Positions 17,151 to 26,644 are shown, counted from the first letter of the stretch. The stretch is 64,000 bases of DNA from DASTFY01 sp963829955 (GCA_963829955.1 CAWHKS010000002.1:124001-188000); one strand, 5' to 3'. Translations and numbers: made by a program. Notes: generated from the sequence alone by a model not told the origin.

Positions 17151-17194
17151 GCCAGGAGGCCGGTCGACGCCGACCCCGAGGTCTGGAGGCAGCG

Positions 17195-18052
17195 ATGGCT
17201 GGGAGTGCCCGTGATCTGGCATGGCCGGACCTGATCTGGTCCCACTTCAGCCGCTCCCGCTTCGGGGAGTTCGACGAGCGGGTAGCCGCGGCCTCGAAGG
17301 CAGGCTTCGCCGGGATCGGCCTGTACGCGCCCGAGTACGAGCGCCTGCGGGACCAGGAGGGGCGTTCGCCCGCCGACATTCGTGCGCAGGTCGAGGACCA
17401 CGGCATGGTGGTTGCGGAGATCGAGGCGCTGAAGGGATGGTCCAGCACTTCAGGCCCGGAGGCGGATGCCTGCCGGAAGATGGAGGACCTGGCCTACGAG
17501 ATGGCGGACGAGTTCGGCTGCCGCTACTTCCAGGCCGTCGCCCCGGCCGAGGGCGACCCGGCCGAACTGGGGCCCGCCTTCGCCGCCCTGTGTGACCGGG
17601 GCGCGGCGCACGGCCTGCTGGTGGGCATCGAGTTCCTCCCCTTCACCTGTGTCGAGGACGCAGCCGACGCCAAGGCGCTCATCGACGCCGCCGACCGCCC
17701 GAACGCCGGCTGCTGCGTCGACATCTGGCACCACACCCGCGGCGCCGCCGACGAGGAGATGATCCGGGCGCTGACCGCCGAACGGATCATGGCCGTGCAG
17801 ATGAACGACGGGCCGCTCACCCCGACGATCGACGACTACTACACCGACTGCCTGGCCTCCCGGGTGCCGCCGGGCGAGGGTGAGTTCGACTGCGCCGGCT
17901 TCGCCCGCCTGCTCACCGAGATCGGCGTGCGGGCGCCGATCTCGATCGAGGTCTGCTCGACCGAGCTGTGGGCCGGACCGGCCGACGAGGCGGCGCGGCG
18001 AGCGGCTGACGGCATGCGCGCGGTGCTGGCCGAGGCGGCCGCCGGCGCGTGA
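17195..18052 (+). CDS. Sugar-phosphate isomerase/epimerase-like TIM barrel
   Basis: The 285-residue protein has xylose-isomerase-like features: RVAAASKAGFAGIGLY, an acidic VGIEFLPF, CVDIWHHTRG and a late ISIEVCSTELW. These supply Glu/Asp/His positions typical of a divalent-metal site in the AP-endonuclease-2 superfamily. Members isomerise sugars or act as dehydratases or epimerases in catabolism. A similar protein is at 51111-51902. It converges with the SnoaL gene 14 bases away. Confidence 0.85.
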   Translation: MAGSARDLAWPDLIWSHFSRSRFGEFDERVAAASKAGFAGIGLYAPEYERLRDQEGRSPADIRAQVEDHGMVVAEIEALKGWSSTSGPEADACRKMEDLAYEMADEFGCRYFQAVAPAEGDPAELGPAFAALCDRGAAHGLLVGIEFLPFTCVEDAADAKALIDAADRPNAGCCVDIWHHTRGAADEEMIRALTAERIMAVQMNDGPLTPTIDDYYTDCLASRVPPGEGEFDCAGFARLLTEIGVRAPISIEVCSTELWAGPADEAARRAADGMRAVLAEAAAGA

Positions 18053-18066
18053 CCTTCCCGGTGACG

Positions 18067-18579
18067 TCAGGTCTGTCGTTCGCCGGTGATACCGTCGTAG
18101 ATGGGGTCCGCAGGGCCCCGGACGCCGTGCGCGAACCGCTCCGGCGGGAAGGCGAGCGTGACCGGCTCCACCATGTTCCACTCGTGGACGACCAGCCGGC
18201 GGGCGATCTTCCATGCTCCGTCCCGGCGTTCGAAGCGGTCCACGTAGCGACCGCCGAACGTTTCCAGCATGAGCCCCTCGTCTCCGCGGGGCGGTCGAAC
18301 GTGGCACGCGCACACATGACTCTCGACGTTCGCGACGTCGTCGCCCACGAAGTCGATCATCGTGTTGGCGATGGTGTGCTGCGTCGCCTGGTACCGCTCG
18401 GGCAGCCGCGTGGTCACGTAGATGGCGAAGTCGCTCCCGAGGCCCTTGAAGGAGCCGTGGTCGTCGGTGCCGTCGGCGTGGTACACGGACGCCACGAGCT
18501 CGGGGTCGCCGCGGTCCACGCCTCGGCAGTAGTCGAGCAGGCACCGGTGGATGGCGCGCTCGTCGAACACGCGCTGCAT
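18067..18579 (-). CDS. SnoaL-like / NTF2-fold protein
   Basis: The 170-residue protein shows ERAIHRCLLDYCRGVDRGDPE, YHADGTDDHGSFKG, an ATQHTIANTMIDF segment equivalent to the HxxTNH strand of its relatives, and RFERRDGAWKIARRLVVHEW. It is slightly longer than the other SnoaL proteins. It is divergent from the phosphatase-like gene, 41 bases away. Its role is unknown beyond the fold. Confidence 0.85.
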   Translation of the reverse strand: MQRVFDERAIHRCLLDYCRGVDRGDPELVASVYHADGTDDHGSFKGLGSDFAIYVTTRLPERYQATQHTIANTMIDFVGDDVANVESHVCACHVRPPRGDEGLMLETFGGRYVDRFERRDGAWKIARRLVVHEWNMVEPVTLAFPPERFAHGVRGPADPIYDGITGERQT

Positions 18580-18620
18580 CTGGTCGTCGATTCCCGAAGT
18601 CTCCCACGGCGGGCTGGGGC

Positions 18621-19376
18621 ATGAGCAGGAGGGGAGGCTCCTTGCACCTCGACATCGATGGTTGCTTCAACGTCCGCGATGCCGGCGGCTGGCCGACCAG
18701 CGACGGTCGGTGGATGCGCACTGGCGGCCTCTACCGGGCCGATGATCCTGTGCGGATCACCACCGACGGGCGGGAGGCCATCTCGGCCCTCGGGCTCAGC
18801 GCCGTGGTCGACCTGCGCCAGCAGAGCCAGTTCGACCGCGGGCCAGGGTTCGCAGATCGCGCCATCACACATCACATCCCTCTCGTCGACCGCGTGATCA
18901 ACACCGACGATCCGCCCCGCATCGAGGAGCCCCACCACATCGCCGGTCTTTACGACGACATGGCCGACCGCGGGGGTGATCAGCTCGTGCTGGCCGTCGA
19001 GACCGTCGCCGAGCACATCGGTGATGGTCCCGTGATGGTGCACTCCGCGGCGGGCAAGGACCGCACCGGGATGCTCGTGGCGCTCATCCAGGCGGCCATC
19101 GGGGTCGGGCTGGAGGAGATCGTCGAGGAGTACGCGCTGTCCGATGTCCCCAGCCGCACGCGGCGGCGGGCGATGATCGACGACCCGTTGCCCGACGACC
19201 CACCCGTCGCCCGCGCGCCCGAGTACCTGTGGGCCGCGCCGGCCGAGGCCATGGACCTGTTCGCCCGCGGCGCCATCGAGACCTTTGGCTCGCTGCCGGC
19301 CTGGCCGCGGGCGCTCGGCGTGAGCGAGGACGCGGTCGAGCGCCTGATCTCAGCGTTGGTCGTCGAGGCCCCCTGA
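18621..19376 (+). CDS. Tyrosine-phosphatase-fold protein lacking the catalytic cysteine
   Basis: The 251-residue protein matches the bacterial Y_phosphatase3 type: NVRDAGGWPTSDGR, RTGGLYRADDP, LSAVVDLRQQSQF, then the P-loop VHSAAGKDRTGMLVALIQ. The signature normally reads HCxAGKDRTG; here Ser142 (codon TCC, 19044-19046) replaces the nucleophilic Cys. The rest of the loop, including Arg, is kept. It may be a substrate-trapping pseudophosphatase or binding protein. It could also use a different mechanism, or carry a base error (TGC to TCC). Confidence 0.85.
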   Translation: MSRRGGSLHLDIDGCFNVRDAGGWPTSDGRWMRTGGLYRADDPVRITTDGREAISALGLSAVVDLRQQSQFDRGPGFADRAITHHIPLVDRVINTDDPPRIEEPHHIAGLYDDMADRGGDQLVLAVETVAEHIGDGPVMVHSAAGKDRTGMLVALIQAAIGVGLEEIVEEYALSDVPSRTRRRAMIDDPLPDDPPVARAPEYLWAAPAEAMDLFARGAIETFGSLPAWPRALGVSEDAVERLISALVVEAP

Positions 19377-19389
19377 TCAGACGGCCTGA

Positions 19390-19902
19390 TCAGACCTTCG
19401 TGCGGCTCGGACCGGCGGGGGAGTCGCGGAACATCTCCTCGGCGTCGAAGCCGATGCGGGTGTCCGGAACGATCTCGATGACCACACGCCCGTCCGTGGC
19501 CAGGTGGCTCACGAACGCGGCCTGCCGGTCGGCGCTCTCGGGCCGCACACGCGCGGCGAGGGCGGGATAGAACCAGGACTTCGTCTCCTCATCGTCGTGG
19601 ACGATGGCCGTCCCCTTGTAGGTGACGGCCTGGCTGGTGCCGATGTCCGTGCCGCGGCTGGTGATGGCGATGGCCACGCGCGGACGGGCCTCGACCGCGG
19701 CCACCCGCTTCCGACGCCTGGTGCACGTCACCCAGAACCGGTCGTTCTCGACGGCGTAGTTCATGATCACGCCGACCGGGTCGCCGTCCTTCGTGGTCCA
19801 CATGAAGCAGCACTCTGTCTGCGCCTCCAGGAGCGCCCGCTCCCGGTCCTCGTTCAGCGAGAACATGGAGACATCCTCGTAGCTGTCGGCGTAGTCGGGC
19901 AT
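19390..19902 (-). CDS. PPOX-type FMN split-barrel protein
   Basis: The 170-residue protein has EAQTECCFMWTTKDGDPVGV, FWVTCTRRRKRVAAVEARP, the strand RVAIAITSRG and VTYKGTAIVHDDEETKSWFYP, matching pyridoxamine-phosphate-oxidase-like proteins that bind FMN or F420. It is a close paralogue of the protein at 26738-27319, which shares EAQTECC, the RKRV segment and the IHDDD/TKxWFYPAL segment. It sits 17 bases after an SDR on the same strand, so co-transcription is likely. Its substrate is unknown. Confidence 0.85.
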   Translation of the reverse strand: MPDYADSYEDVSMFSLNEDRERALLEAQTECCFMWTTKDGDPVGVIMNYAVENDRFWVTCTRRRKRVAAVEARPRVAIAITSRGTDIGTSQAVTYKGTAIVHDDEETKSWFYPALAARVRPESADRQAAFVSHLATDGRVVIEIVPDTRIGFDAEEMFRDSPAGPSRTKV

Positions 19903-19919
19903 GGCGGTACCCCCGTTGT

Positions 19920-20711
19920 TCACTCGGCTCGTGGTTCGTACTGGTAGCTGCGTTGCGTGCGGCCTCCGGCGACGAGGATGTTCTGCCCTGTGACCCAGCC
20001 CGCGGCCGGGGAGGCCAGGTAGAGCACAGCGGCGGCGATGTCGTCGGGCTGGCCCAATCGCCCCAGCGGGATGGTCGCCTCGAGCTCCTGGAGCTTGTTC
20101 GAGACGCCGAGCACCTCGATGAACGCCTCTGTAATGACCGGCCCGGGCGACACGGCGTTCACGCGGATCCCCTTCGGTCCCAGCTCCAGCGCCAGGGTCT
20201 CGGTGAGGTTCAGCATCCCCGCCTTTGCCGCCGCGTACGGCCCGGTGCGGGGCGACCCGCGCGTCCCCGCCCCGGAAGCGATGTTGACGATCGCGCTCCC
20301 CGACGGCATGCGGGCGGCCGCGGCCTTCGCGCCCTGGAATGCGGTGGTGAGGTTGAGTTCCAGCTGCGAGCGGAAGATCTCGTCGGGTGTGTCCACCAGC
20401 TCGCGCACCGTCTTCTCGTCCGAGCCGCCGACGTTGTTGACCCACACGTCCAGCCCGCCGAGCTCGGCCACGGTCCGGTCCGCCAGGTCCTCGGAGTGGT
20501 CGCGGATGTCGGCGTCGTCGATGTGCGCCCGGCGGCCCCGCTCGACGATGCCGGCGGCCGTCTCCTCGAGGTCTTCCCGGCGGCGGGCGTTGATGGCCAC
20601 GTCGCAACCGGCGTCGGCGAGCGCCCAGGCGATGGCCCGCCCGATGCCTCGTCCCGCCCCCGTCACCACTGCCACCTTCCCGTCGAGGCGGAACTGCTCC
20701 AACAGGCTCAT
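19920..20711 (-). CDS. Short-chain dehydrogenase/reductase (SDR)
   Basis: The 263-residue SDR has TGAGRGIGRAIAW, an INARRREDLEE segment whose basic residues suggest NADP, NNVGG in place of NNAG, and the catalytic NIASGAG ... YAAAKAG. The tail GGRTQRSYQYEPRAE departs from the usual VDGG ending. It is first in a likely operon with the PPOX protein downstream and divergent from the PEP-utilising protein. Confidence 0.9.
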   Translation of the reverse strand: MSLLEQFRLDGKVAVVTGAGRGIGRAIAWALADAGCDVAINARRREDLEETAAGIVERGRRAHIDDADIRDHSEDLADRTVAELGGLDVWVNNVGGSDEKTVRELVDTPDEIFRSQLELNLTTAFQGAKAAAARMPSGSAIVNIASGAGTRGSPRTGPYAAAKAGMLNLTETLALELGPKGIRVNAVSPGPVITEAFIEVLGVSNKLQELEATIPLGRLGQPDDIAAAVLYLASPAAGWVTGQNILVAGGRTQRSYQYEPRAE

Positions 20712-20827
20712 ACTTGACGGACACTACAGCTCGGCGTCGCGGGCCCGGTCGGGCGACGCTACGTTGCGCATGCCGCCGGCGAGCGTCCGGCGCCCGCCGA
20801 AGTCACAGTCGAAGTCAAGGGGGGACG

Positions 20828-22576
20828 ATGCAGGATCGCTGGTTCACCGACCGCCGGGTGGGGGAGCGGTTCCCGTACTACACCCGGGGCAACGCGGCCG
20901 ACGTCCTCGCTGATCCCGTCAGTCCGCTCGGCTGGACCTTCCTCTGGGAGGGCGCCATCTCCCGCGGCGCCCGCGACGGGTTCATCGTGTTCGGCTTGGT
21001 CGACTGGGACGAGTTCGAGACCCCGGACGATCCCGAGTGCTTCGGCTTGTTCGGTGGCTACTTCTACAACCCGCTGTCGATCGTCCGCCTGATGGGCGCT
21101 CGCCTGCCCGGCGCGTCGCCCGAGCAGATCGACCACGCGTACTTCGATCCCAATCCCGAGATCCCCCCGTACATCGCTGAGCCCTGGCACGAGAGCGAGC
21201 GGCACGCGGCGAAGCTCGGCGAGAGCCTCGGCTGGGTGATGTCCACCGACGCGCTGCGCGAGGTTGACGAGGAAAAGGTGCTCGCCGACCGCCTGCGCGA
21301 GGACCGGCCCGATCTCGCTGCAGCCGGGGACGGCGCGCTGCTGGCCCGGGCGCGTTCGTTGCGGCCGTACCTGCAGCAGATGTTCGAGACGTCGATTTGG
21401 GCCTCGCTCGGCGCGTCCGTCGGCCCGGGCGCGCTCGGCGCCATCGCGGAGGGCTTGGGCGATCCGACGCTGACCATCCGGCTCCTCGGTGGCATCGAGG
21501 TGGACTCGGCCAAGCCGACGTTCGCCATGTGGGAGCTCTCCCGCCAGGTGCGCTCCTCGGAGCAGCTCTCCCGGGAATTCGACGCGGGCGTCGCCGGCTT
21601 GCCCGAGCGCCTCGCTGCGCTGACCAGTGCCGACGGCACCGCGTTCAACGAGGCCTTCGCCCGATTCGTCCGCAACTTCGGCTCCCGCGGGCCGAACGAG
21701 TGGGATCTGCGCTGCCGCTCCTGGGAGACTCATCCCCAGATGGCGTTCGCCGCCATCGACCGCATGCGGGCTGCCGACCACAGCGCCTCGCCCACGACCC
21801 GGCACGACGAGGCGGTGGCGGACCGCGAACGAGCTGCGGCTGACGTGCGGGAACGCCTCCGCGAAGCGGGTGCCGACGGGGCCGAGGCCCTCGGGACCTT
21901 CGAGGCCGCCATGCGGTCCTCCGGCGTGTTCCTCCCCGCGTGGGAGCGGTACAAGACCAACTGCATCAAGGTCATCGGCGAGATCCGTGTCTGCTTCCTG
22001 GAGCTCGGCCGCCGCATGGTCGAGAAGGGCGCGCTCGACACGGCTGACCAGGTCTGGTTCCTGGTCGAGGGCGAGCTCGACCACTTCCGCCACGAGCCCG
22101 GCGCGTTCACCGACACCCTGCGCCGGCGGGAGTCGGAGCACCGGGAGCTCTACGAGTTGGAGCCGCCGTTCATGGTCACCAACGCGGCCAAGCCGCTCGA
22201 CGAGTGGACCCGGCGCGGCGGCACGACGGTGGCGCTGGCGGAGGTCGGGACCGTGCTGTCCGGCACCGCGGGTTCCGGCGGCCATGCCCGCGGCCGGGCG
22301 CGCGTGCTGCTCGACCCGTCGGACCCCTTCGCTCTCGAGCCTGGCGACATCCTCGTCACGCTCAACACCGACCCGTCGTGGACGCCGCTGTTCGTTCCCG
22401 CGGCCGGCGTGGTGACGGAGATCGGCGCCCTTGGCAGCCACGCCATGATCATCAGCCGTGAGCTGGGGATCCCCTGTGTGGTGTCAGTGAAGGACGCCAC
22501 CAAGGTCATCCCCGACGGCGCGGAGGTCACCGTCGACGGCACCCTCGGCACGGTGACGATCGGCGCGTCGGAATAG
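20828..22576 (+). CDS. PEP-utilising enzyme swivelling-domain protein without ATP-grasp domain
   Basis: The 582-residue protein ends in the phosphohistidine swivelling domain: GDILVTLNTDPSWTPLF, VVTEIGALGSHAMIISREL and GIPCVVSVKDAT. The His in GSHAM corresponds to the phosphorylated histidine of PPDK and PEP synthase. No PPDK-type ATP-grasp domain is visible in the N-terminal 480 residues, which are largely helical and unassigned. It may be one subunit of a split phosphotransferase, as in phenylphosphate synthase, or an uncharacterised actinobacterial family. ATG 20828 follows AAGGGGGG. Confidence 0.82.
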   Translation: MQDRWFTDRRVGERFPYYTRGNAADVLADPVSPLGWTFLWEGAISRGARDGFIVFGLVDWDEFETPDDPECFGLFGGYFYNPLSIVRLMGARLPGASPEQIDHAYFDPNPEIPPYIAEPWHESERHAAKLGESLGWVMSTDALREVDEEKVLADRLREDRPDLAAAGDGALLARARSLRPYLQQMFETSIWASLGASVGPGALGAIAEGLGDPTLTIRLLGGIEVDSAKPTFAMWELSRQVRSSEQLSREFDAGVAGLPERLAALTSADGTAFNEAFARFVRNFGSRGPNEWDLRCRSWETHPQMAFAAIDRMRAADHSASPTTRHDEAVADRERAAADVRERLREAGADGAEALGTFEAAMRSSGVFLPAWERYKTNCIKVIGEIRVCFLELGRRMVEKGALDTADQVWFLVEGELDHFRHEPGAFTDTLRRRESEHRELYELEPPFMVTNAAKPLDEWTRRGGTTVALAEVGTVLSGTAGSGGHARGRARVLLDPSDPFALEPGDILVTLNTDPSWTPLFVPAAGVVTEIGALGSHAMIISRELGIPCVVSVKDATKVIPDGAEVTVDGTLGTVTIGASE

Positions 22577-22702
22577 GGCTGAGGGCGTCCGTCGGGTCGA
22601 TCCGCGAAGCTGCGTCGGGCGCCGTGGCGAACGGCCGCAGGTTGCACTCGTTGGACGGGCCATCACCATCAGACCCGCGCACCGTTCCCCCCGCCGGGGA
22701 TC

Positions 22703-23090
22703 GTGGATGTCTGCGATGCCGCCCGGCGGCTGAGGCTCCGCGGCGACAAGTACCTCGCTGGCCGATTCGGCGCCTGCGTGCTGCTCGCCGTCGCCTCGGG
22801 GGTGACCCTCAGCCCGATCGTCGCCGTCGTGGCGATCGGCTGTCTGCCTCTCGTCTGGGCGCTCTCGGCGCTTCACGAACAGAAGTACCGACCTGCCCCG
22901 GTCGTCCCGGTGGGATCGAGCGTCGTTCGGCCGAAGCCGAGCGCCGGTAGCCGGCTTCTCCTGTGGACCGCGGCGGCGTTGTTCCAGGTCACCGGAGTCT
23001 TCCTCATCGTCCTGGGCTGGATGATCGTCGTCTTGATGGTGTCACTCGCGCCGCTTGCCGTACTCCTCGGCCTTGACAAGCTCCGACCGA
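22703..23090 (+). CDS. Possible small membrane protein, 3' end unclear
   Basis: From GTG 22703 a frame encodes a basic start and two hydrophobic segments (CVLLAVASGVTLSPIVAVVA and a longer one around FQVTGVFLIVLGWMIVVLMV) to about 23080. The frame then runs on antisense through the methyltransferase gene to 23977, where it looks non-coding. The real gene may end near 23075-23095, where another frame has stops, implying a shift, or it may be spurious. I see no other gene in 22577-23125. Confidence 0.25.
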
Positions 23091-23125
23091 GTAGCGATCC
23101 GGCTTCCGCGGCACACGCAGCGGCG

Positions 23126-23917
23126 TCATGTCGGTCGCCGACCCCAGGTCGAGATCAGCACCGGGCTCCCGACCAGCGTCTCGGGCTCGTCGAGGATGCG
23201 CAGGAAGCGATCGAGCTCGGCGGGTGTGAACCCGTCCGCTTCGAGCTGGTCACGGACCTGGCGCGTGTTGGCGGCGATGGCGCGGGCGAAGCCTTCACCT
23301 CCGGACGCGATCGAGACATGCCCGCTGGAGCCAGTGTTGACGAGGCCTCGATTCATCAGCTCCCGCCGCGCGTTGCCGGCGAAGCTGCTGACCCCACCCC
23401 GGGCCGCCAACAGCTTGTTGAAGGCGACCGCGACACGGCTGATCAACTCGTGGTCCGGTCCGTCGCGATCGGTGGTGCGGACCTCGGCCGTGTCGAAGTC
23501 CTCGAGCACGATCCACCCGCCCGGCGCGAGGGCTCCCACCATCCGATCGAGAACCTGCAGACGGGCCGGCACGTGCTGAAGCACGAGGCGCTCGTGGATG
23601 AGATCCCACGGGCCCGCTGGCAGCTCATCGGTCACGAGGTCGAGGCGCTGCACCTCCAGCTGGTCGAACGAGTGAGGTCGGAACCGCGAGACATCCAGGT
23701 CTGTGGCGACAACCTCACCCGCTGGCCCCACCTGATTCGCCATCCACGCGGCGACCGAACCGCCGCCGGCTCCCAGTTCGAGGCACCGCCACCCTGGTGC
23801 TACCCCGATCCGGCGGAGATGTCCCGTGGTCAGCTCGTCGAACGCCTCCTCCAACGCGTCGAAACGCACGACCGTTTCCTCCCGGGCGTTCGTGAGGAGG
23901 TACTCCGACTCATCCAT
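23126..23917 (-). CDS. Class I SAM-dependent methyltransferase
   Basis: The 263-residue protein has motif I CLELGAGGGSVAAWMA, an acidic post-I VVATDLDVSRF and a later WIVLEDFDTAEV, the usual Rossmann-like methyltransferase series. ATG 23917 (MDESEYLLTNAREE) is the likely start; an in-frame extension to 24019 is Pro/Ser-rich and improbable. The substrate is not evident. It stands alone, about 200 bases from the CapA-like gene, in a gap that shows no further gene. Confidence 0.87.
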   Translation of the reverse strand: MDESEYLLTNAREETVVRFDALEEAFDELTTGHLRRIGVAPGWRCLELGAGGGSVAAWMANQVGPAGEVVATDLDVSRFRPHSFDQLEVQRLDLVTDELPAGPWDLIHERLVLQHVPARLQVLDRMVGALAPGGWIVLEDFDTAEVRTTDRDGPDHELISRVAVAFNKLLAARGGVSSFAGNARRELMNRGLVNTGSSGHVSIASGGEGFARAIAANTRQVRDQLEADGFTPAELDRFLRILDEPETLVGSPVLISTWGRRPT

Positions 23918-24118
23918 GCCGTCACGGTACGTCGGCGCTCGACCGAGGAAGTCCTCGCTGGAGCGGCCGTGGGTTGACGTCAGGTCGTCTGCAGGAGGAT
24001 TCGGCAGACCCTTGACCAAGCGAATCTACGGGCACACCAAGTCAGGCGAGCGCATTGACGACGGCCTGATCGAGAGACCGGCCGACGACGCCGAGGCCGT
24101 TCCTCAGGGGCAACGGGA

Positions 24119-25378
24119 TCAACCCGCGACGAGGTAGGGGCCGACGACGGAGGCGGTCCGGCCGAGGGAGTCCGTCAACTTGTCGGCTCCCATCATCCGG
24201 ACGACGCCGGCGTGGCCCAGACCGAACTCCACGGGCATGACGACGTAGCCGCGGCGGTCGACGAACGTGGCGATCGCCTCTGGCGCCGCGACCTCGAACG
24301 ATCCATCGGGCCGTTCGGTCACGCGGAGCCGCACCATCATTCCGTCTTGGCCACGCACTCCACAGCATGGGCTCGCCGCCCCCATTCCGGTCAGGAAGTT
24401 CCCCAAGCCGAACACGACCCAGCGCCCGTTGACCTGCTCGATCGGCTGGACGACGTGGGAGTGGTGGCCGACGATCACGTCGACGGCGCCGCTGGCCGTG
24501 ACGGCCTCGGCCACCTGTCGCTGCGCGGAGGTGACGGCGTTGGAGCCCTCGTTGCCCCAGTGCAGGGAGACGATGACGAACCGGGCACCGTCGGCGCGCG
24601 CCTGCTGGGCGTCGGCCACGATGCGGGCCGGATCGATGAGGTTCGATCGCCACGGCCGCTCGGCGGGGAGACGCCGGCCGTTGAACCCGAACGTGTACGA
24701 CAGGTGGGCCATGGTCGTGCCCCGGACGTCGAACACCACCGGCCCGGCCTCCGCCGGTACCCGCGCCATCCCGGCGTGGCCGACGCCGGCCGCGTCGAGG
24801 GCGTTGAGTGTGGAGTCGATGCCCGCCTCGCCCTTGTCGAGCGAATGGTTGGACGCCACCGAGCACCGGTCGAAGCCGGAGGCGGCGAGTGCCGGTGCGA
24901 TCTGCGCCGGCACGCCATAGGTCGGATAGGTCCCGTCCGGTGCGGTGCCGGCCGGCGCCACCGGGGTCTCGAGGTGGCACACGGCGACATCGACGGCGTC
25001 GACGATGGGCTTGACCGCCCAGAACATCGGTGCGAAGTCGTAGTTCCCGCCGCCGGCGTACCACCGGGCCATCTCGATCACCGAGGTGTGGGGGAGCAGG
25101 TCGCCGGACACCAGGATCGTGAATGTGTTGCTGACGGGCGTGGCTGTGGTGGTCGTGGTCGTCGCTGCCGCTGTCGGTGGTGGACTCGGCGGCGGGGCGG
25201 GCTGCGGCGGGGCTGTGGTGGTCCCCGGCGGAGCTGCCGAGGCTGTCGCGTCCGTCCCGGCCGGAACGACCGACGCCGGTGGTCCGACCGTCGGCGCGGA
25301 GGCGGCGCTACAGCCGCACACCGCGAGGCCGAGCGACACGGTGACACCGGAGAGCACGGACTTCCGCCGCACGCCCAT
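24119..25378 (-). CDS. CapA-family (poly-gamma-glutamate type) metallophosphatase-like lipoprotein
   Basis: The 419-residue protein starts with a signal peptide and lipobox (LGLAVCGC). A Pro/Thr-rich linker of about 60 residues follows, then a CapA domain: ILVSGDLLPHTSV, VCHLETPVAP, CSVASNHSLDKGEAGI, VIVSLHWGNEG and VIVGHHSHVVQPIE. CapA-like proteins share the calcineurin-like phosphoesterase fold and act in capsule or polyglutamate handling. It is likely surface-anchored. The gene follows the P450 by 44 bases; because of the P450 frameshift the raw reading frame runs through both, which is an artefact. Confidence 0.88.
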   Translation of the reverse strand: MGVRRKSVLSGVTVSLGLAVCGCSAASAPTVGPPASVVPAGTDATASAAPPGTTTAPPQPAPPPSPPPTAAATTTTTTATPVSNTFTILVSGDLLPHTSVIEMARWYAGGGNYDFAPMFWAVKPIVDAVDVAVCHLETPVAPAGTAPDGTYPTYGVPAQIAPALAASGFDRCSVASNHSLDKGEAGIDSTLNALDAAGVGHAGMARVPAEAGPVVFDVRGTTMAHLSYTFGFNGRRLPAERPWRSNLIDPARIVADAQQARADGARFVIVSLHWGNEGSNAVTSAQRQVAEAVTASGAVDVIVGHHSHVVQPIEQVNGRWVVFGLGNFLTGMGAASPCCGVRGQDGMMVRLRVTERPDGSFEVAAPEAIATFVDRRGYVVMPVEFGLGHAGVVRMMGADKLTDSLGRTASVVGPYLVAG

Positions 25379-25422
25379 CACCCCAGCGTATGGCCCTCCG
25401 CTGGCGCGGGCAGGGATCCCTG

Positions 25423-26644
25423 CTAGCTCTCTCGCACCTTCCAGCGCACGGGCAGGTTGGTCAGGCCGTGCAACACGTACGAGTCGTTGCGGCGCGGCTC
25501 GCCGGCCAGCTCGATCTCGTCGACGCGGGCGAGCAGCCGTTCGAACGTGATGCGAGTCTCCTGACGCCGCGAGCGGCGCTCCGATGCAGAAGTGGATGCC
25601 CCACCCGAAGGCCACGTGCCGGCGCAGCTCGTTCGGTTCCCGGTCGATCCTGAACTCGTCTGGTGTCTCGAAGCGGTCCGGATCACGGTTCGCCGAGCCG
25701 TAGAGGATCTGCAGCTTGCTGCGCTCGGGGATGGTCTCGCCGGCGAGCTCGCACTCGGAGGCGTTCGTGCGGAAGAGTCCTGACACCGGCGAATCGAACC
25801 GGAGGGCCTCCTCCATGGCGGTGGGTATCAGGCTGGGATCGTCCCGCAGCGCCGCCATCAGCTCGGGGCGTTCGATCAGGCGGAGGAGCATCAGCCCGAT
25901 GAGGCTGGTCGTCGTCTCGTGACCGGCGACCAGGAGCTGGTAGCCGAGGTGGCGCACCTCCGCCCGCGAGAGGAGGCCCTCTCGCTCGGCCAGCATCAAG
26001 CGACTGCTCACGTCGGCCGGGACGACCGTGCCGAGGGGATCGACATCAGGCGCGACGTCGGCCTCGTCCAGTAGCCGGGCGCGCTTGTCGACCTCCGCCT
26101 CGATGCAGTCGGCAATGGCGTCGCGGGCCTTCTCGTAGGACTCCAGGTCGCCGCCGGTCAACGCCGACACCGAAGCCAGGCTCCAGTGGTGGAAGTCGTC
26201 GCGGTGCTCCTCGCCGACGCCGAGCAGCTCACTGATCACGACGGCCGGGAACGGTGCCGCGTATAGCTCGACGAAGTCGCCCTCGCCGGTGGGCAAGATG
26301 CGGTCGAGCAGCTCGTCGGCCAGCGCGGTGACGCGCGGCTCCAGCCGGCCGATGGCGGTGGGGAGGAAGGCAGGCTGCAGGATGCGGCGGTGCCGGGCGT
26401 GGTCAGGATTGTCCGAAGAACCGAGGACACCGGCCTCCTGGTAGAAGACGCCCGGCCCGTCCCTGTTGCCCCACAGGTCCGGCTGCTTGAGGACGCCCAC
26501 GACATCGCTGAACCGGCTGACCACGAAGAACGGCGGCTCGTGGTTCTCGACCCGGTGCAACGGACACTCGGAGCGGAGGTGGGAGAAGGCCTCCGAGGGC
26601 TCGAAGCCCTTGGCCTCGTCCATGTAGGAGAACGTGTCGGCCAT
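25423..26644 (-). CDS. Cytochrome P450, frameshifted just after the heme loop
   Basis: The protein has the I-helix AGHETTTS, the K-helix ExxR (EEALRFDSPVSG), and the heme loop FGWGIHFCIGAPLA with its proximal Cys. Immediately after, the frame breaks. A different frame continues with RQETRITFERLLARVDEIEL and NLPVRWKVRES, the normal P450 C-terminus. One extra base in the CC pair at 25567-25568 (GG on the coding strand) accounts for it. ATG 26644 is preferred, with GGAGG about eight bases upstream; ATG 26650 is too close. It probably hydroxylates a lipophilic substrate. Divergent from a PPOX gene. Confidence 0.85.
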
